NCBI RefSeq assembly: GCF_008123425.1
Contig: NZ_VSSS01000072.1
Coordinates: 1-58,520 of the forward strand
Direction of reading: 5' to 3'
DNA length: 58,520 nt
Source: Bradyrhizobium rifense
Lineage (GTDB): Bacteria; Pseudomonadota; Alphaproteobacteria; Rhizobiales; Xanthobacteraceae
In this document: positions 20,426 to 28,803 of the stretch, one piece after another
Layout: each line of letters begins with the position of its first letter
Numbering within the stretch: position 1 is the first letter of the stretch
The notes under the pieces: generated by a model
Databases searched by the model: none
Seen by the model: only the letters and a program-made list of their open reading frames with translations
What the model was told of the DNA's origin: nothing
Program-made: the position numbers and the translations under genes

Positions 20426-21193
20426 ATGGCCGCCGAAATTCGTACTTTCACCTGTTTAAACGACAATTTCGGTTATCTGATCCACGATGTGGAAACCAAG
20501 GCAACCGCCTCGATCGACGCACCGGAAGCCGGTCCCATCATCAAGGCGCTGGAGCGCGAGGGCTGGCACCTCACCGACATCCTGATCACCCATCATCATG
20601 GCGATCATGTCGGCGGTGTCGCCGAACTCAAGCAGAAATACAATTGCCGCGTCGTCGCGCCGCATGACAAGACGACGAAGATTGCCGATGTCGATTTGCG
20701 TGTCGCCAATGCGGATGTGGTCAAGGTCGGCACGCTGCTCGGGCGCGTGCTGGAAACGCCCGGCCACACGCTCGACCATATCTCCTACGTGTTCGACACC
20801 GAGAAGACGCTGTTCGCCGCCGATACGCTGTTCTCGATCGGCTGCGGCCGCGTGTTCGAGGGCAACTACCCTATGATGTGGGACTCGCTGTTGAAGCTGC
20901 GGGCCCTGCCCGACGACTTCAAGCTCTATTGCGGCCACGAATACACGGCCTCCAACGTCAAGTTCGCGCTGACCGTCGATCCCGACAATGCGGCCCTCCA
21001 GGCGCGCGCGGCGGACGTGACGAGGCTGCGGGCGGAGAACAAGCCGACCATTCCCTCACTGCTTGGTGATGAGAAGCGAGCAAACGTGTTCCTGCGCGCT
21101 GATGAACCGTCGGTCGCAGCCAGGCTACACATGAAGGGCGCGGATGCCGCCGCAGTGTTCGGCGAGTTGCGCGAGCGCAAGAACAAGTCCTGA
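20426..21193 (+). CDS. gloB: Hydroxyacylglutathione hydrolase (glyoxalase II)
   Basis: Hydrolyses S-lactoylglutathione to lactate and glutathione, the last step of methylglyoxal detoxification. The 255-residue protein has the binuclear metal motif THHHGDH at 55-61, later metal ligands in GHTLDHISY and FAADTLFSIGCGR, and the C-terminal glutathione-binding domain (YCGHEYTASNVKFAL). The ATG at 20426 gives the usual length; the frame stays open upstream without family sequence. Confidence 0.96.
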   Translation: MAAEIRTFTCLNDNFGYLIHDVETKATASIDAPEAGPIIKALEREGWHLTDILITHHHGDHVGGVAELKQKYNCRVVAPHDKTTKIADVDLRVANADVVKVGTLLGRVLETPGHTLDHISYVFDTEKTLFAADTLFSIGCGRVFEGNYPMMWDSLLKLRALPDDFKLYCGHEYTASNVKFALTVDPDNAALQARAADVTRLRAENKPTIPSLLGDEKRANVFLRADEPSVAARLHMKGADAAAVFGELRERKNKS

Positions 21194-21230
21194 AGACCGA
21201 GTTCTGACGACCAAGTCCTGACGGGGATCG

Positions 21231-21653
21231 ATGCCGACCGCAGCCGAGATCATCGCGCGCCTTGAGCTCCGCCCGCACCCCGAGGGCGGATACTATCGCG
21301 AGACCTTTCGCGACCAGACCACCGACGCCAACGGCCGCTCGCGCTCGACCCTGATCTACTTCCTGCTCGCACGCGGCGAGCGCTCGCACTGGCATCGCAT
21401 CGATGCGGTCGAGACCTGGCACTATTATGCCGGCAGCCCGTTGACGCTGCGCATCGCCCATGAGGGCTGCTCCCAGCACGAGGTGCGGCTCGGCACGGAC
21501 CTCGTGAGCGGCGAGCGGCCGCAGGCCATCGTGCCGGCGGATGCGTGGCAGATGGCGGAGACCACCGGCGAGTGGACGCTGGTCGGCTGCACCGTGGCCC
21601 CCGCCTTCGAATTCGCAAAGTTCGAGCTCGCGCCGAAAGGCTGGGAGCCTTAA
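21231..21653 (+). CDS. Cupin-like DUF985 family protein
   Basis: 140 residues matching the DUF985 cupin family: it starts MPTAAEIIARLELRPHPEGGYYRETF and has the RSTLIYFLL and HWHRIDAVETWHYYAGSPL segments that form the beta barrel. It follows gloB by 37 bases in the same direction and may be co-transcribed. Activity unknown; the fold often binds small sugars or nucleotides. Confidence 0.88.
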   Translation: MPTAAEIIARLELRPHPEGGYYRETFRDQTTDANGRSRSTLIYFLLARGERSHWHRIDAVETWHYYAGSPLTLRIAHEGCSQHEVRLGTDLVSGERPQAIVPADAWQMAETTGEWTLVGCTVAPAFEFAKFELAPKGWEP

Positions 21654-21663
21654 CCCCAGACTC

Positions 21664-22533
21664 TCACCGCTTCTTCAGCACCATGTCCTTTGCCGCGATC
21701 AGGCCGCCGCCGGCGATCAGAATTGCGGCGATCGCAATGTTGGCACTGGCTTTGGCAAAGCCGGCGGCGATGAGAAAGCCGGTCGAGAGCAGCGGCGTCG
21801 CGTAGGACGCGGCGCCGAGCACGCGGATGTCGCCGCGCTTCATGCCGATGTCCCAGGCGTAGAAGGCAGCGCCGACGGGACCGACGCCGAGTGCGATCAC
21901 GGCAAGCCATTGCAAATTCGTCTCGGGCCACACCGTGGTTTCGAGCAGACCATGCATCAGCGCGGCGAGCAGGGATGTGGCGAGGCAGAAGCCTGCGACC
22001 GCGTCGGTCGGCACCGCCTTCAATCGCCGTGACAGCACCGAATAGGCCGCCCAGACGAAGGCGGCGATGAAGGCCGCTATCAATCCCGGCACCGCGCCCG
22101 GTGCGAAGCCGGAGGTATTGCCGGCAAACAGCAGCACGGTGCCAACGAGGCCGAGCACGGCGCCGATGATGTGATGCACGGCCAGCCGCTCGCCCGGCAG
22201 GAACGACGAGAACAGCACGATCAGCAGCGGCCACATGTAATTCAGAAGGCCGGCTTCGGCCGGCGGCGCGAAGCGCAGCGCGAGGAAATAGAGCGCGTGA
22301 TAGCCGAACAGGCCGCCAACGCCGACGAGCCACACGACGAGCGGCTGACGCAGGCTTTTCGCGGCGTCGCCGCGGCCAATCCAGGTGAGGAGGCCGACGA
22401 GACCGCCGACGGCAAAGGTCATCGCAGCGAGCTGGAACGCCGGGATCTTTCCGGTCGCCACCGTCATCACTGACAACAACGACCACATCAGGATCGCGGT
22501 CAGTCCGATCAGTGTGGCGGTGCGCGGGGTCAT
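21664..22533 (-). CDS. EamA/DMT-superfamily transporter (YddG-like)
   Basis: 289-residue membrane protein with about ten helices in two EamA repeats. The start MTPRTATLIGLTAILMWSLLSV resembles aromatic amino-acid exporters of the YddG type, so efflux of amino acids is a fair guess. It is convergent with the DUF985 gene (10 bases apart). It is in the same direction as phbB, which ends 103 bases upstream of its start. Confidence 0.87.
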   Translation of the reverse strand: MTPRTATLIGLTAILMWSLLSVMTVATGKIPAFQLAAMTFAVGGLVGLLTWIGRGDAAKSLRQPLVVWLVGVGGLFGYHALYFLALRFAPPAEAGLLNYMWPLLIVLFSSFLPGERLAVHHIIGAVLGLVGTVLLFAGNTSGFAPGAVPGLIAAFIAAFVWAAYSVLSRRLKAVPTDAVAGFCLATSLLAALMHGLLETTVWPETNLQWLAVIALGVGPVGAAFYAWDIGMKRGDIRVLGAASYATPLLSTGFLIAAGFAKASANIAIAAILIAGGGLIAAKDMVLKKR

Positions 22534-22636
22534 GGATCAAAGGGCTCTGAGGACGCTTATGCCCGGCACGGGGCCGGGCACATTTGCGTCTTCACTATCG
22601 CCTTGTCACGCCCAACGCTACAGGCTTGACGCCATA

Positions 22637-23362
22637 TCAGGCGTGATACTGACCGCCATTGATGGTCAAGGTCGAGCCGGTGATGAAGCCGGCCTCGTCG
22701 GCTGCGAGGAACACGACCGCGCGCGCGATCTCTTCGGGCTCGCCGAGCCGGTTGACCGGAATCTGCGGGATCACGCTCTTCTCCAGAACGTCCTTCGGCA
22801 CGGCCTGCACCATCTCGGTATTGATATAGCCAGGTGCAATGGCGTTGACGGTGATGCCGCCCTTGGCGTTCTCGATGGCGAGCGCCTTGGTGAAGCCGAT
22901 GTCGCCGGCCTTTGCCGCGGAATAATTGACCTGACCGAACTGCCCCTTCTGGCCGTTGATCGACGAGATCGAGATGACGCGGCCGAACTTGCGCGCGCGC
23001 ATGCCTTCGATCACCTGACGGGTCATATTGAACAGCGAGCCGAGGTTGGTGTTGATGACGGCGTTCCACTGCTCAAGCGTCATCTTGTGGAAGGCGGTGT
23101 CGCGGGTGATGCCGGCATTGTTGACGAGGACTTCGACCGGGCCGAGATCGGCCTCGACCTTCTTCACGCCTTCGGCGCAGGCATCGAAATTGCTGACGTC
23201 CCATTTGTAGACGGCGATGCCGGTCTCGGCCTTGAACTTCTCCGCCGCCGTATCATTGCCGGCATAGCTCGCCGCGACCTTGTAGCCGGCCGCCTTCAGC
23301 GCCTTGCTGATCGCAGCTCCGATGCCCCGCGTACCACCCGTCACCAATGCAACTCGTGCCAT
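22637..23362 (-). CDS. phbB: Acetoacetyl-CoA reductase
   Basis: NADPH-dependent short-chain dehydrogenase that makes (R)-3-hydroxybutyryl-CoA, the monomer of polyhydroxybutyrate. The 241-residue protein has the cofactor loop TGGTRGIG at 8-15, NNAG at 81-84 and the catalytic Y147/K151 pair (YSAAK). It lies downstream of phbA but appears to have its own promoter because a terminator separates the two. Confidence 0.96.
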   Translation of the reverse strand: MARVALVTGGTRGIGAAISKALKAAGYKVAASYAGNDTAAEKFKAETGIAVYKWDVSNFDACAEGVKKVEADLGPVEVLVNNAGITRDTAFHKMTLEQWNAVINTNLGSLFNMTRQVIEGMRARKFGRVISISSINGQKGQFGQVNYSAAKAGDIGFTKALAIENAKGGITVNAIAPGYINTEMVQAVPKDVLEKSVIPQIPVNRLGEPEEIARAVVFLAADEAGFITGSTLTINGGQYHA

Positions 23363-23420
23363 ATCGTATTCCTTCCCTTGGACTCTTCGGACGTTTCTGA
23401 GCGATGGTTTTTAGTGGTGG

Positions 23421-23448
23421 ATTATGCGGTTGGTTTGACGGACATCAA
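23421..23448 (-). promoter_or_regulatory. Candidate housekeeping promoter of phbB
   Basis: On the minus strand TTGATG and CATAAT are separated by 16 bases, a fair match to the -35/-10 consensus. It lies about 60 bases before the phbB start and just past the phbA terminator. Confidence 0.45.
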
Positions 23449-23453
23449 GAACA

Positions 23454-23480
23454 AAACGCCCGGCGTTGAGCCGGGCGTTT
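23454..23480 (-). terminator. Intrinsic terminator after phbA
   Basis: 11-bp perfect stem AAACGCCCGGC / GCCGGGCGTTT with a 5-base loop. Read on the minus strand it is followed by TGTTCTT, so it would end the phbA message before phbB. Confidence 0.75.
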
Positions 23481-23547
23481 GTATTTAGTCGAGGCTAGCG
23501 CAGTTGCGAAGAATATTTGATTTGCAACCGCTGCCTTTTTAGTCGCG

Positions 23548-23585
23548 TGCAACGCACTCACTGACGCGTGCAGCGCACGCGTCAG
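23548..23585. promoter_or_regulatory. Two TGC-N3-GCA boxes, possible PhaR sites
   Basis: TGCAACGCA (23548-23556) and TGCAGCGCA (23569-23577) have equivalent positions 21 bases apart. The second is the centre of a perfect 11-bp inverted repeat (23561-23585). Both match the core I recall for Bradyrhizobium PhaR (TGC, purine, any, pyrimidine, GCA) but not the full flanks. They lie between phbA and phbB. Confidence 0.4.
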
Positions 23586-23597
23586 TTAAGTGTAAGT

Positions 23598-24776
23598 TCA
23601 GTCGCGCGCCAGACACATCGCGATACCCATGCCGCCGCCGATGCACAGCGTGGCGAGGCCCTTCTTCGAATCACGCTTCTGCATTTCGTGCAGCAGCGTC
23701 ACCAGCACGCGCGCGCCGGAAGCGCCGACCGGATGGCCGATCGCGATCGCGCCACCGTTGACGTTGACCTTGGAGGTGTCCCAGCCGAGGTCCTTGTTGA
23801 CGGCGCAAGCCTGCGCCGCGAAGGCTTCGTTGGCCTCGATCAGATCGAGATCGCCGACGCTCCAGCCGGCCTTCTTCAGCGCGGCGCGCGAGGCCGGGAT
23901 CGGGCCCGAGCCCATGATCTTCGGATCGACGCCGGCCTGTGCCCAGGACACGATGCGCGCGAGCGGCTTCTTGCCTTCCTTGGCGGCCTGCTTTGCGGTC
24001 ATCAGCACCACGGCGGCAGCGCCGTCATTGATGCCCGAGGCCGAGCCAGCGGTGACCGTGCCTTCCTTCTCGAACGCGGGACGAAGCTTCGCCATCGCAT
24101 CGATCGTGGCACCATGGCGCGGATATTCGTCGACGCTGACGACGACATCGCCCTTGCGGCCCTTGATGGTGACGGGGACGATCTCGTCGTTGAACTTGCC
24201 GGCCTTCTGCGCCGCTTCGGCCTTCTGCTGCGAGGCGACCGCGAATTCGTCCTGCTGGGCACGGGTGATCTGCCACTGCCGCGCGACGTTCTCGGCGGTG
24301 TTGCCCATGTGGTAGCCGTTGAAGGCATCCCACAGGCCGTCCTTGATCATGGTGTCGACGAACTCGACCGGGCCCATCTTGACGCCGCCGCGCAGGTACT
24401 GCGCGTGCGGGGCCATGCTCATGGATTCCTGGCCGCCAGCGACGACGATCTCGGAATCACCGTTGAGCAGCGCCTGATAGCCGAGCGCAACCGTGCGCAG
24501 GCCCGAGCCGCAAAGCTGGTTGACGCCCCAGGCCGGGCTTTCCACCGGAATGCCGGCCAGGATCGAGGCCTGACGGGCCGGGTTCTGGCCCTGAGCAGCG
24601 GTCAGGATCTGGCCCATGATGACTTCGGAGACCCGGCCGGGCTCGATGCCACCGCGCTCCAGCGCAGCCTTGATGGCGATCGCGCCGAGATCGTGGGCGG
24701 GAAGGGTCGCGAACGCTCCGTTGAAGCTTCCGACCGGGGTGCGGGCGGCGCTGACGATGACGACATCGTCTGACAT
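23598..24776 (-). CDS. phbA: Acetyl-CoA C-acetyltransferase (beta-ketothiolase)
   Basis: Condenses two acetyl-CoA to acetoacetyl-CoA, the first step of polyhydroxybutyrate synthesis. The 392-residue thiolase has nucleophile C89 (QLCGSGLR), H348 (GHPVGASG) and C378 (CIGGGMG). The ATG at 24776 has AGGAG six bases upstream; an upstream in-frame ATG at 24857 is not needed. It is divergent from phaR. Confidence 0.97.
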   Translation of the reverse strand: MSDDVVIVSAARTPVGSFNGAFATLPAHDLGAIAIKAALERGGIEPGRVSEVIMGQILTAAQGQNPARQASILAGIPVESPAWGVNQLCGSGLRTVALGYQALLNGDSEIVVAGGQESMSMAPHAQYLRGGVKMGPVEFVDTMIKDGLWDAFNGYHMGNTAENVARQWQITRAQQDEFAVASQQKAEAAQKAGKFNDEIVPVTIKGRKGDVVVSVDEYPRHGATIDAMAKLRPAFEKEGTVTAGSASGINDGAAAVVLMTAKQAAKEGKKPLARIVSWAQAGVDPKIMGSGPIPASRAALKKAGWSVGDLDLIEANEAFAAQACAVNKDLGWDTSKVNVNGGAIAIGHPVGASGARVLVTLLHEMQKRDSKKGLATLCIGGGMGIAMCLARD

Positions 24777-25081
24777 GGGCATCTCCTGGGGTTGAATGGG
24801 GGCAGACGGGGCTGGGAAACGGCTCGCCAGTCTCGAACGGCATCCTGTTAACGTCATTGAGGCATGTCAATCGGCAGGTCACCGAATTCATGCCGCAACG
24901 CATTCAAAATAGCGTTCTTGGCGATTTCGCAAGCACGTTTTTGCTGTGCAATTAACCGTGCCGCACAAAACGGTAGCGTGACCCCTTTGAAAATGCTTAT
25001 TTTGTTGCGTTGCGTACTCTTCCCGCCCTGCGGCATTGGCCCTGCAGGTTCCCGTTCTCAGCGTCTTTGAAGTGAGAGCCC
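24777..25081. promoter_or_regulatory. phbA / phaR divergent control region
   Basis: 305 bases with no gene. It must carry promoters for both genes. TGCTGTGCA at 24942-24950 has the TGC-N3-GCA spacing expected of a PhaR site, and TGC-rich sequence continues at about 24960-25015. AT-rich stretches near 24975-24995 could hold the phaR promoter. PhaR autoregulation is known in related bacteria. Confidence 0.45.
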
Positions 25082-25666
25082 ATGGCGAAATCAGACCAAC
25101 CCACCACCATCAAGAAATACGCGAACCGCCGGCTCTATAACACCGGAACGAGCACCTACGTGACGCTGGAAGACCTCGCCGCCATGGTCAAGGACGGCGA
25201 AGATTTCCTGGTCTACGACGCCAAGACCGGTGACGACATCACCCGCTCCGTGCTCGCGCAGATCATCTTCGAGCAGGAGAACAAGGCCGGCCAGAACCTG
25301 CTGCCGACCACCTTCCTGCGCCAGCTGATCCGCTTCTACGGCGACAGCATGCAGATGGTGGTGCCGAAATATCTGGAGCAAGCCATCGCGTCGCTGACCC
25401 AGGAGCAGGAAAAGTTCCGCAAGCAGATCGCCACCTCGCTGTCCGGAACCCCGTTTGCCCCGCTCGAAGAACAGGTCCGCCGCAATATGGAGCTGTTCCA
25501 GCAGACCTTCTCGATGTTCAAGCCGTTTGTCCCCACGCCGGGCCGCTCCGAGGCGGAGCCCGATGCGAGCGCCGAGCCGACCAAGGACACCAACATCGAC
25601 GATTTGCGCCAGCAGATGAAGGACATGCAGGAGCGCCTCGAAAAGATGTCGAAGAAGGACGAATAG
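25082..25666 (+). CDS. phaR: Polyhydroxybutyrate synthesis repressor PhaR
   Basis: DNA-binding regulator that also binds PHB granules and represses phasin and other genes when polymer is absent. The 194-residue protein begins with the conserved PHB accumulation regulator domain (IKKYANRRLYNTGTSTYVTLEDLA), followed by the PHB-binding region (QMVVPKYLEQAIASLTQEQ) and a C-terminal coiled coil (DDLRQQMKDMQERLEKMS). It is divergent from phbA. Confidence 0.96.
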   Translation: MAKSDQPTTIKKYANRRLYNTGTSTYVTLEDLAAMVKDGEDFLVYDAKTGDDITRSVLAQIIFEQENKAGQNLLPTTFLRQLIRFYGDSMQMVVPKYLEQAIASLTQEQEKFRKQIATSLSGTPFAPLEEQVRRNMELFQQTFSMFKPFVPTPGRSEAEPDASAEPTKDTNIDDLRQQMKDMQERLEKMSKKDE

Positions 25667-25772
25667 GTCTTTCGTCCGCACCGGCGCGTCCGCATCCGCG
25701 GACGCGCGAGCTCCCGATTGATTGCGGCATCGCCATTTGCGTGCTGCCCTCCCGGCCAAGGCCGGAGCCGCC

Positions 25773-26390
25773 ATGTCTGACCGAACCACGCACTGGCAGA
25801 ATGTCTACGCCACCAAGGGCGAGACCGAGGTCAGCTGGTTTCAGGACAGTCCGGCGATCTCGTTTGAGATGATTCGTGCGGCCAGTCCGGATCGTGCTGC
25901 GGCCATCATCGATATTGGCGGCGGCGCGTCGCGGTTGGTCGATGTCCTGCTTCAAGACGGATATCGCGATCTCGCCGTGCTGGACCTTTCCGCCAACGCG
26001 CTCGACGCAGCGCAAAAGCGAATCGGCGCGGCCGCCTCAACTGTCGACTGGATCGTCGCCGACGCCACCACATGGCGGCCGACGAAGATCTGGGACGTCT
26101 GGCACGATCGCGCGGCGTTTCACTTCCTGACTGACCCGCACGACCGGGCCGCTTACGTCGAGCGCTTGCGGTCGGCGGTTGCGCCGGGCGGGCAAGCGAT
26201 CATCGCGACATTCGCGCCCGATGGCCCGGAGAAATGCAGCGGGCTGCCGGTGCAGCGGCATGACAGCGCGAGCCTTTCGGCAGAGCTCGGGCCGGAGTTC
26301 GAACTGGTCGAGACGCGCAGCGAGACGCATCACACGCCGTGGCATTCGACGCAGGCGTTCCAGTTCAGCCGGTTTCGACGGCGTTGCTAG
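25773..26390 (+). CDS. Class I SAM-dependent methyltransferase
   Basis: 205 residues. It starts MSDRTTHWQNVYATKGETEVSWFQ, the hallmark of a small methyltransferase family with the SAM motif IIDIGGGASRLVDVLL near residues 45-60. The DVWHDRAAFHFLTD and GGQAIIATFAPDGPE segments complete the fold. Thiopurine-methyltransferase-like relatives are known but the substrate here is unclear. It ends 6 bases from the convergent aminotransferase gene. Confidence 0.88.
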   Translation: MSDRTTHWQNVYATKGETEVSWFQDSPAISFEMIRAASPDRAAAIIDIGGGASRLVDVLLQDGYRDLAVLDLSANALDAAQKRIGAAASTVDWIVADATTWRPTKIWDVWHDRAAFHFLTDPHDRAAYVERLRSAVAPGGQAIIATFAPDGPEKCSGLPVQRHDSASLSAELGPEFELVETRSETHHTPWHSTQAFQFSRFRRRC

Positions 26391-26396
26391 CTCTCA

Positions 26397-27284
26397 TCAG
26401 GCTGCCAGCTTCACCGCATGCGCAAAATCCCAATAGAGCTTGCGCGCTTTGGCGTAGAGCGGGCCCGGCTTCAGCTCGCGCTCGTCAATGCGAATCACCG
26501 GCGCGACCTTGGCGAAATTGCCAGTGGAGAATATCTCGTCGGCGGCCAGGAAATCGGCGTAGCGCAGCGTCTTCTCGACCACGGTGACGCCGTCGCCGCG
26601 GAGCAGGCTGATCACGCGCTGGCGCGTGATGCCGTTGAGGAAGGTGCCGTTCGGCACCGGCGTGAAGACGACGCCGTCTTTCGCCATGAACACGTTGGAA
26701 TTGCCGAACTCCGCGACATTGCCGAGCATGTCGAGCATCAGCGCGTTCTGGAAGCCGCGCGAGGCGGCCTCCGCCAGCGCCCGTGAATTGTTCGGGTAGA
26801 GACAGGCGGCCTTGGCATCGACCGGCGCGCACTCGGCGGTAGGCCTGCGGAACGGCGACAGCGTGATCGCATTGCCGACCGGTTTCGGCATCGGCGCCTC
26901 GTAGATACACAGACACCAATTGGTGGTTTCAGGATCGAACAGCACGCCGCCGCCCGCGCCGTTCTGCGCCCAGTACATCGGACGGACATAGAGCTCGGCA
27001 TTCGGCGCAAAGCGCGCAATGCCTTCGTTTGCGAGCGTGAGCCAGATGCCGGCATCGACCACCGGCTTCAGGCCAAAATTGATCGCGGACTGATTGGCGC
27101 GGGCGACGTGGCGGTCAAGATCCGGCGCCACTCCCTCGAATGCGCGCGCACCGTCGAACACGACCGAGCCGAGCCAGGCCGCGTGCGTGCGCGGCCCCAT
27201 GATCGGTACGTTGCCGTCATGCCATTTGCCCTCGAAGAAGGTCCAGCTCGGCGAATATTCGATCGGCTTCTTGATCTCGGCCAT
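26397..27284 (-). CDS. ilvE: Branched-chain amino-acid aminotransferase
   Basis: PLP fold-type IV transaminase of 295 residues acting on leucine, isoleucine and valine or their keto acids. The catalytic lysine lies in AKAACLYPNNS and cofactor contacts in VAEFGNSNVF and NGITRQRVI. Start MAEIKKPIEYSPSWTFFEGKW at ATG 27284 is the family start; the frame is open 510 bases further but with shadow sequence. A divergent esterase gene lies 147 bases away. Confidence 0.93.
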   Translation of the reverse strand: MAEIKKPIEYSPSWTFFEGKWHDGNVPIMGPRTHAAWLGSVVFDGARAFEGVAPDLDRHVARANQSAINFGLKPVVDAGIWLTLANEGIARFAPNAELYVRPMYWAQNGAGGGVLFDPETTNWCLCIYEAPMPKPVGNAITLSPFRRPTAECAPVDAKAACLYPNNSRALAEAASRGFQNALMLDMLGNVAEFGNSNVFMAKDGVVFTPVPNGTFLNGITRQRVISLLRGDGVTVVEKTLRYADFLAADEIFSTGNFAKVAPVIRIDERELKPGPLYAKARKLYWDFAHAVKLAA

Positions 27285-27431
27285 GACCGGCCTCCCCTCG
27301 AAAAATATCCGGGCACTATTGTCCCAATTTCTAAACGATTTGCTGCAGGGAAGCACCAACTCTCCCCCAGGAGGCTGAGACAAAAGCGCGACCAAACCAG
27401 CTATAGTGTCGGCCACGTCACGGAGTTTCCC

Positions 27432-28367
27432 ATGCCGCTCGATCCGCTCGCAAAACGCTTGTTGACCATGATGGCTGCCGCCGCGCCGCAGGCGCGGAGC
27501 CGGCCGAGCGTCGAGGCGCGGCGACAATCGCTGGCGAAGCTGATGCAGTTCGCGCGCACTGATGCGCCGGATGTGACGGCCTCCGACGGCACGCTGCCCG
27601 GCCCCGGCGGAGAGCTGCCCTATCGGCTCTATTCGCCGGCGTCGGCCGGCGAGCGCGCGCCGGGCTTCGTGTTCTTTCATGGCGGCGGGCTCGTCGCCGG
27701 CAGCATTGCGACGCATGACCGCATCGCGGCGGCACTGGCTCATGTGACCGGCTGCCGCCTCGTTTCGGTCGACTACCGCCTCGCGCCCGAGCACGAATTT
27801 CCCGCCGCTGTCGATGACGCCATCGCCGCCACCGAATGGGTGGCGCGCGAAGCTTCATCTCTCGGCATCGACGCCGAGCGGCTGGTTGTCGGCGGCGACT
27901 CCGCCGGTGCGACGCTGGCTGCGATCGTATGCCAGGAGGCGGCGCAGAGCACCGGCCTCTCCATCGTCGCGCAATGCCTGATCTGCCCGGTGCTGGATTT
28001 CGAGGAGACTTCGCCCTCGCGCGAGGCTTTTGCCGAGGGACATCTGATCGATCGCGCAACAATCGAGGCGGATCTCGCCGACTACCTGCCCGAGGGCCTG
28101 GATGCCGCCGATCCCCGCATCTCGCCGCTCCGCGCGACGCGTCTCTCAGGCCTGCCGACGGCAATCATCCACACCGCCGAGTTCGACCCGATGCGCGACG
28201 AGGGCAATGCCTATGCGCGCAAGCTGCTCGCCGCGGGCGTCGCGGTCGAGCACGTCTGCCATGACGGCATGGTCCACAATTTCCACGCCATGGGCGCGAT
28301 CCTGCCGCAGGCGCAGCTCGTGCTGTCGCAGATCGGCGAGCAGGTCAGGCGCGCGGTGGAGAAATAA
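27432..28367 (+). CDS. Alpha/beta hydrolase, hormone-sensitive-lipase family esterase
   Basis: 311 residues. The oxyanion motif HGGG lies at 83-86 and the nucleophile elbow GDSAG at 155-159 (S157). The catalytic Asp (EFDPMRDEG) and His (DGMVHNF) are present near the C-terminus, so all catalytic residues are in place. No signal peptide, so cytoplasmic. Substrate unknown, probably short-chain esters. Confidence 0.92.
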   Translation: MPLDPLAKRLLTMMAAAAPQARSRPSVEARRQSLAKLMQFARTDAPDVTASDGTLPGPGGELPYRLYSPASAGERAPGFVFFHGGGLVAGSIATHDRIAAALAHVTGCRLVSVDYRLAPEHEFPAAVDDAIAATEWVAREASSLGIDAERLVVGGDSAGATLAAIVCQEAAQSTGLSIVAQCLICPVLDFEETSPSREAFAEGHLIDRATIEADLADYLPEGLDAADPRISPLRATRLSGLPTAIIHTAEFDPMRDEGNAYARKLLAAGVAVEHVCHDGMVHNFHAMGAILPQAQLVLSQIGEQVRRAVEK

Positions 28368-28376
28368 GGGCGCGAC

Positions 28377-28622
28377 TCACACGCGTGCGTCGAGCACCGC
28401 TCTCGCTGCCACGACATAGTCCGGCCAATGCGCATCCGCATAGCGTTCGGCCTGGCGTGCGCAGGTGACGTCGGGCGCATGCGCGGCGGCAATGATGCGC
28501 GCGAAGCGCTCTTCAGCAATCGTCGCATCGCCAACGGCCGGTGCCGGCGCGGCGGCCATTGCGGTCGGAGCCACGGCGAGCCCCGCCATTCCAGCGAGCA
28601 GGATGCGGCGTGACGTGTTCAT
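28377..28622 (-). CDS. Small exported protein with Tat-like signal
   Basis: 81 residues beginning MNTSRRILLAGMAGLAVAPTAMAA, an RR-plus-hydrophobic signal that looks Tat- or Sec-type with Ala-rich cleavage. The mature part of about 55 residues is helical and has one Cys (DVTCARQAERYADAHWPDYV). No family recognised. It is convergent with the esterase gene (9 bases). In-frame ATGs further upstream, at 28637 and 28757, are less likely starts. Confidence 0.6.
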   Translation of the reverse strand: MNTSRRILLAGMAGLAVAPTAMAAAPAPAVGDATIAEERFARIIAAAHAPDVTCARQAERYADAHWPDYVVAARAVLDARV

Positions 28623-28803
28623 GGCGGTCGTCTCCATTGTCCGGCCTGCACAGTGGCGGGCGAGTGTGTCAATGCGATCACGGCAGGGTAACCGCGCACA
28701 TGCGCATCGTCCATTGCCCGCGAATAGACCTTGACCACACGAACGATCACGTTCCAACTAGCGGGCGGTTCCGTCACCAGAGCGCCACGCGCCGGATTGT
28801 CAC

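Noticed and set aside
28740..28775. EcfG-like match on the minus strand before the small Tat-signal protein
   Set aside because: Reads GGAAC-N16-CGTG, missing the last T; nearby GGAAC copies have wrong spacing.
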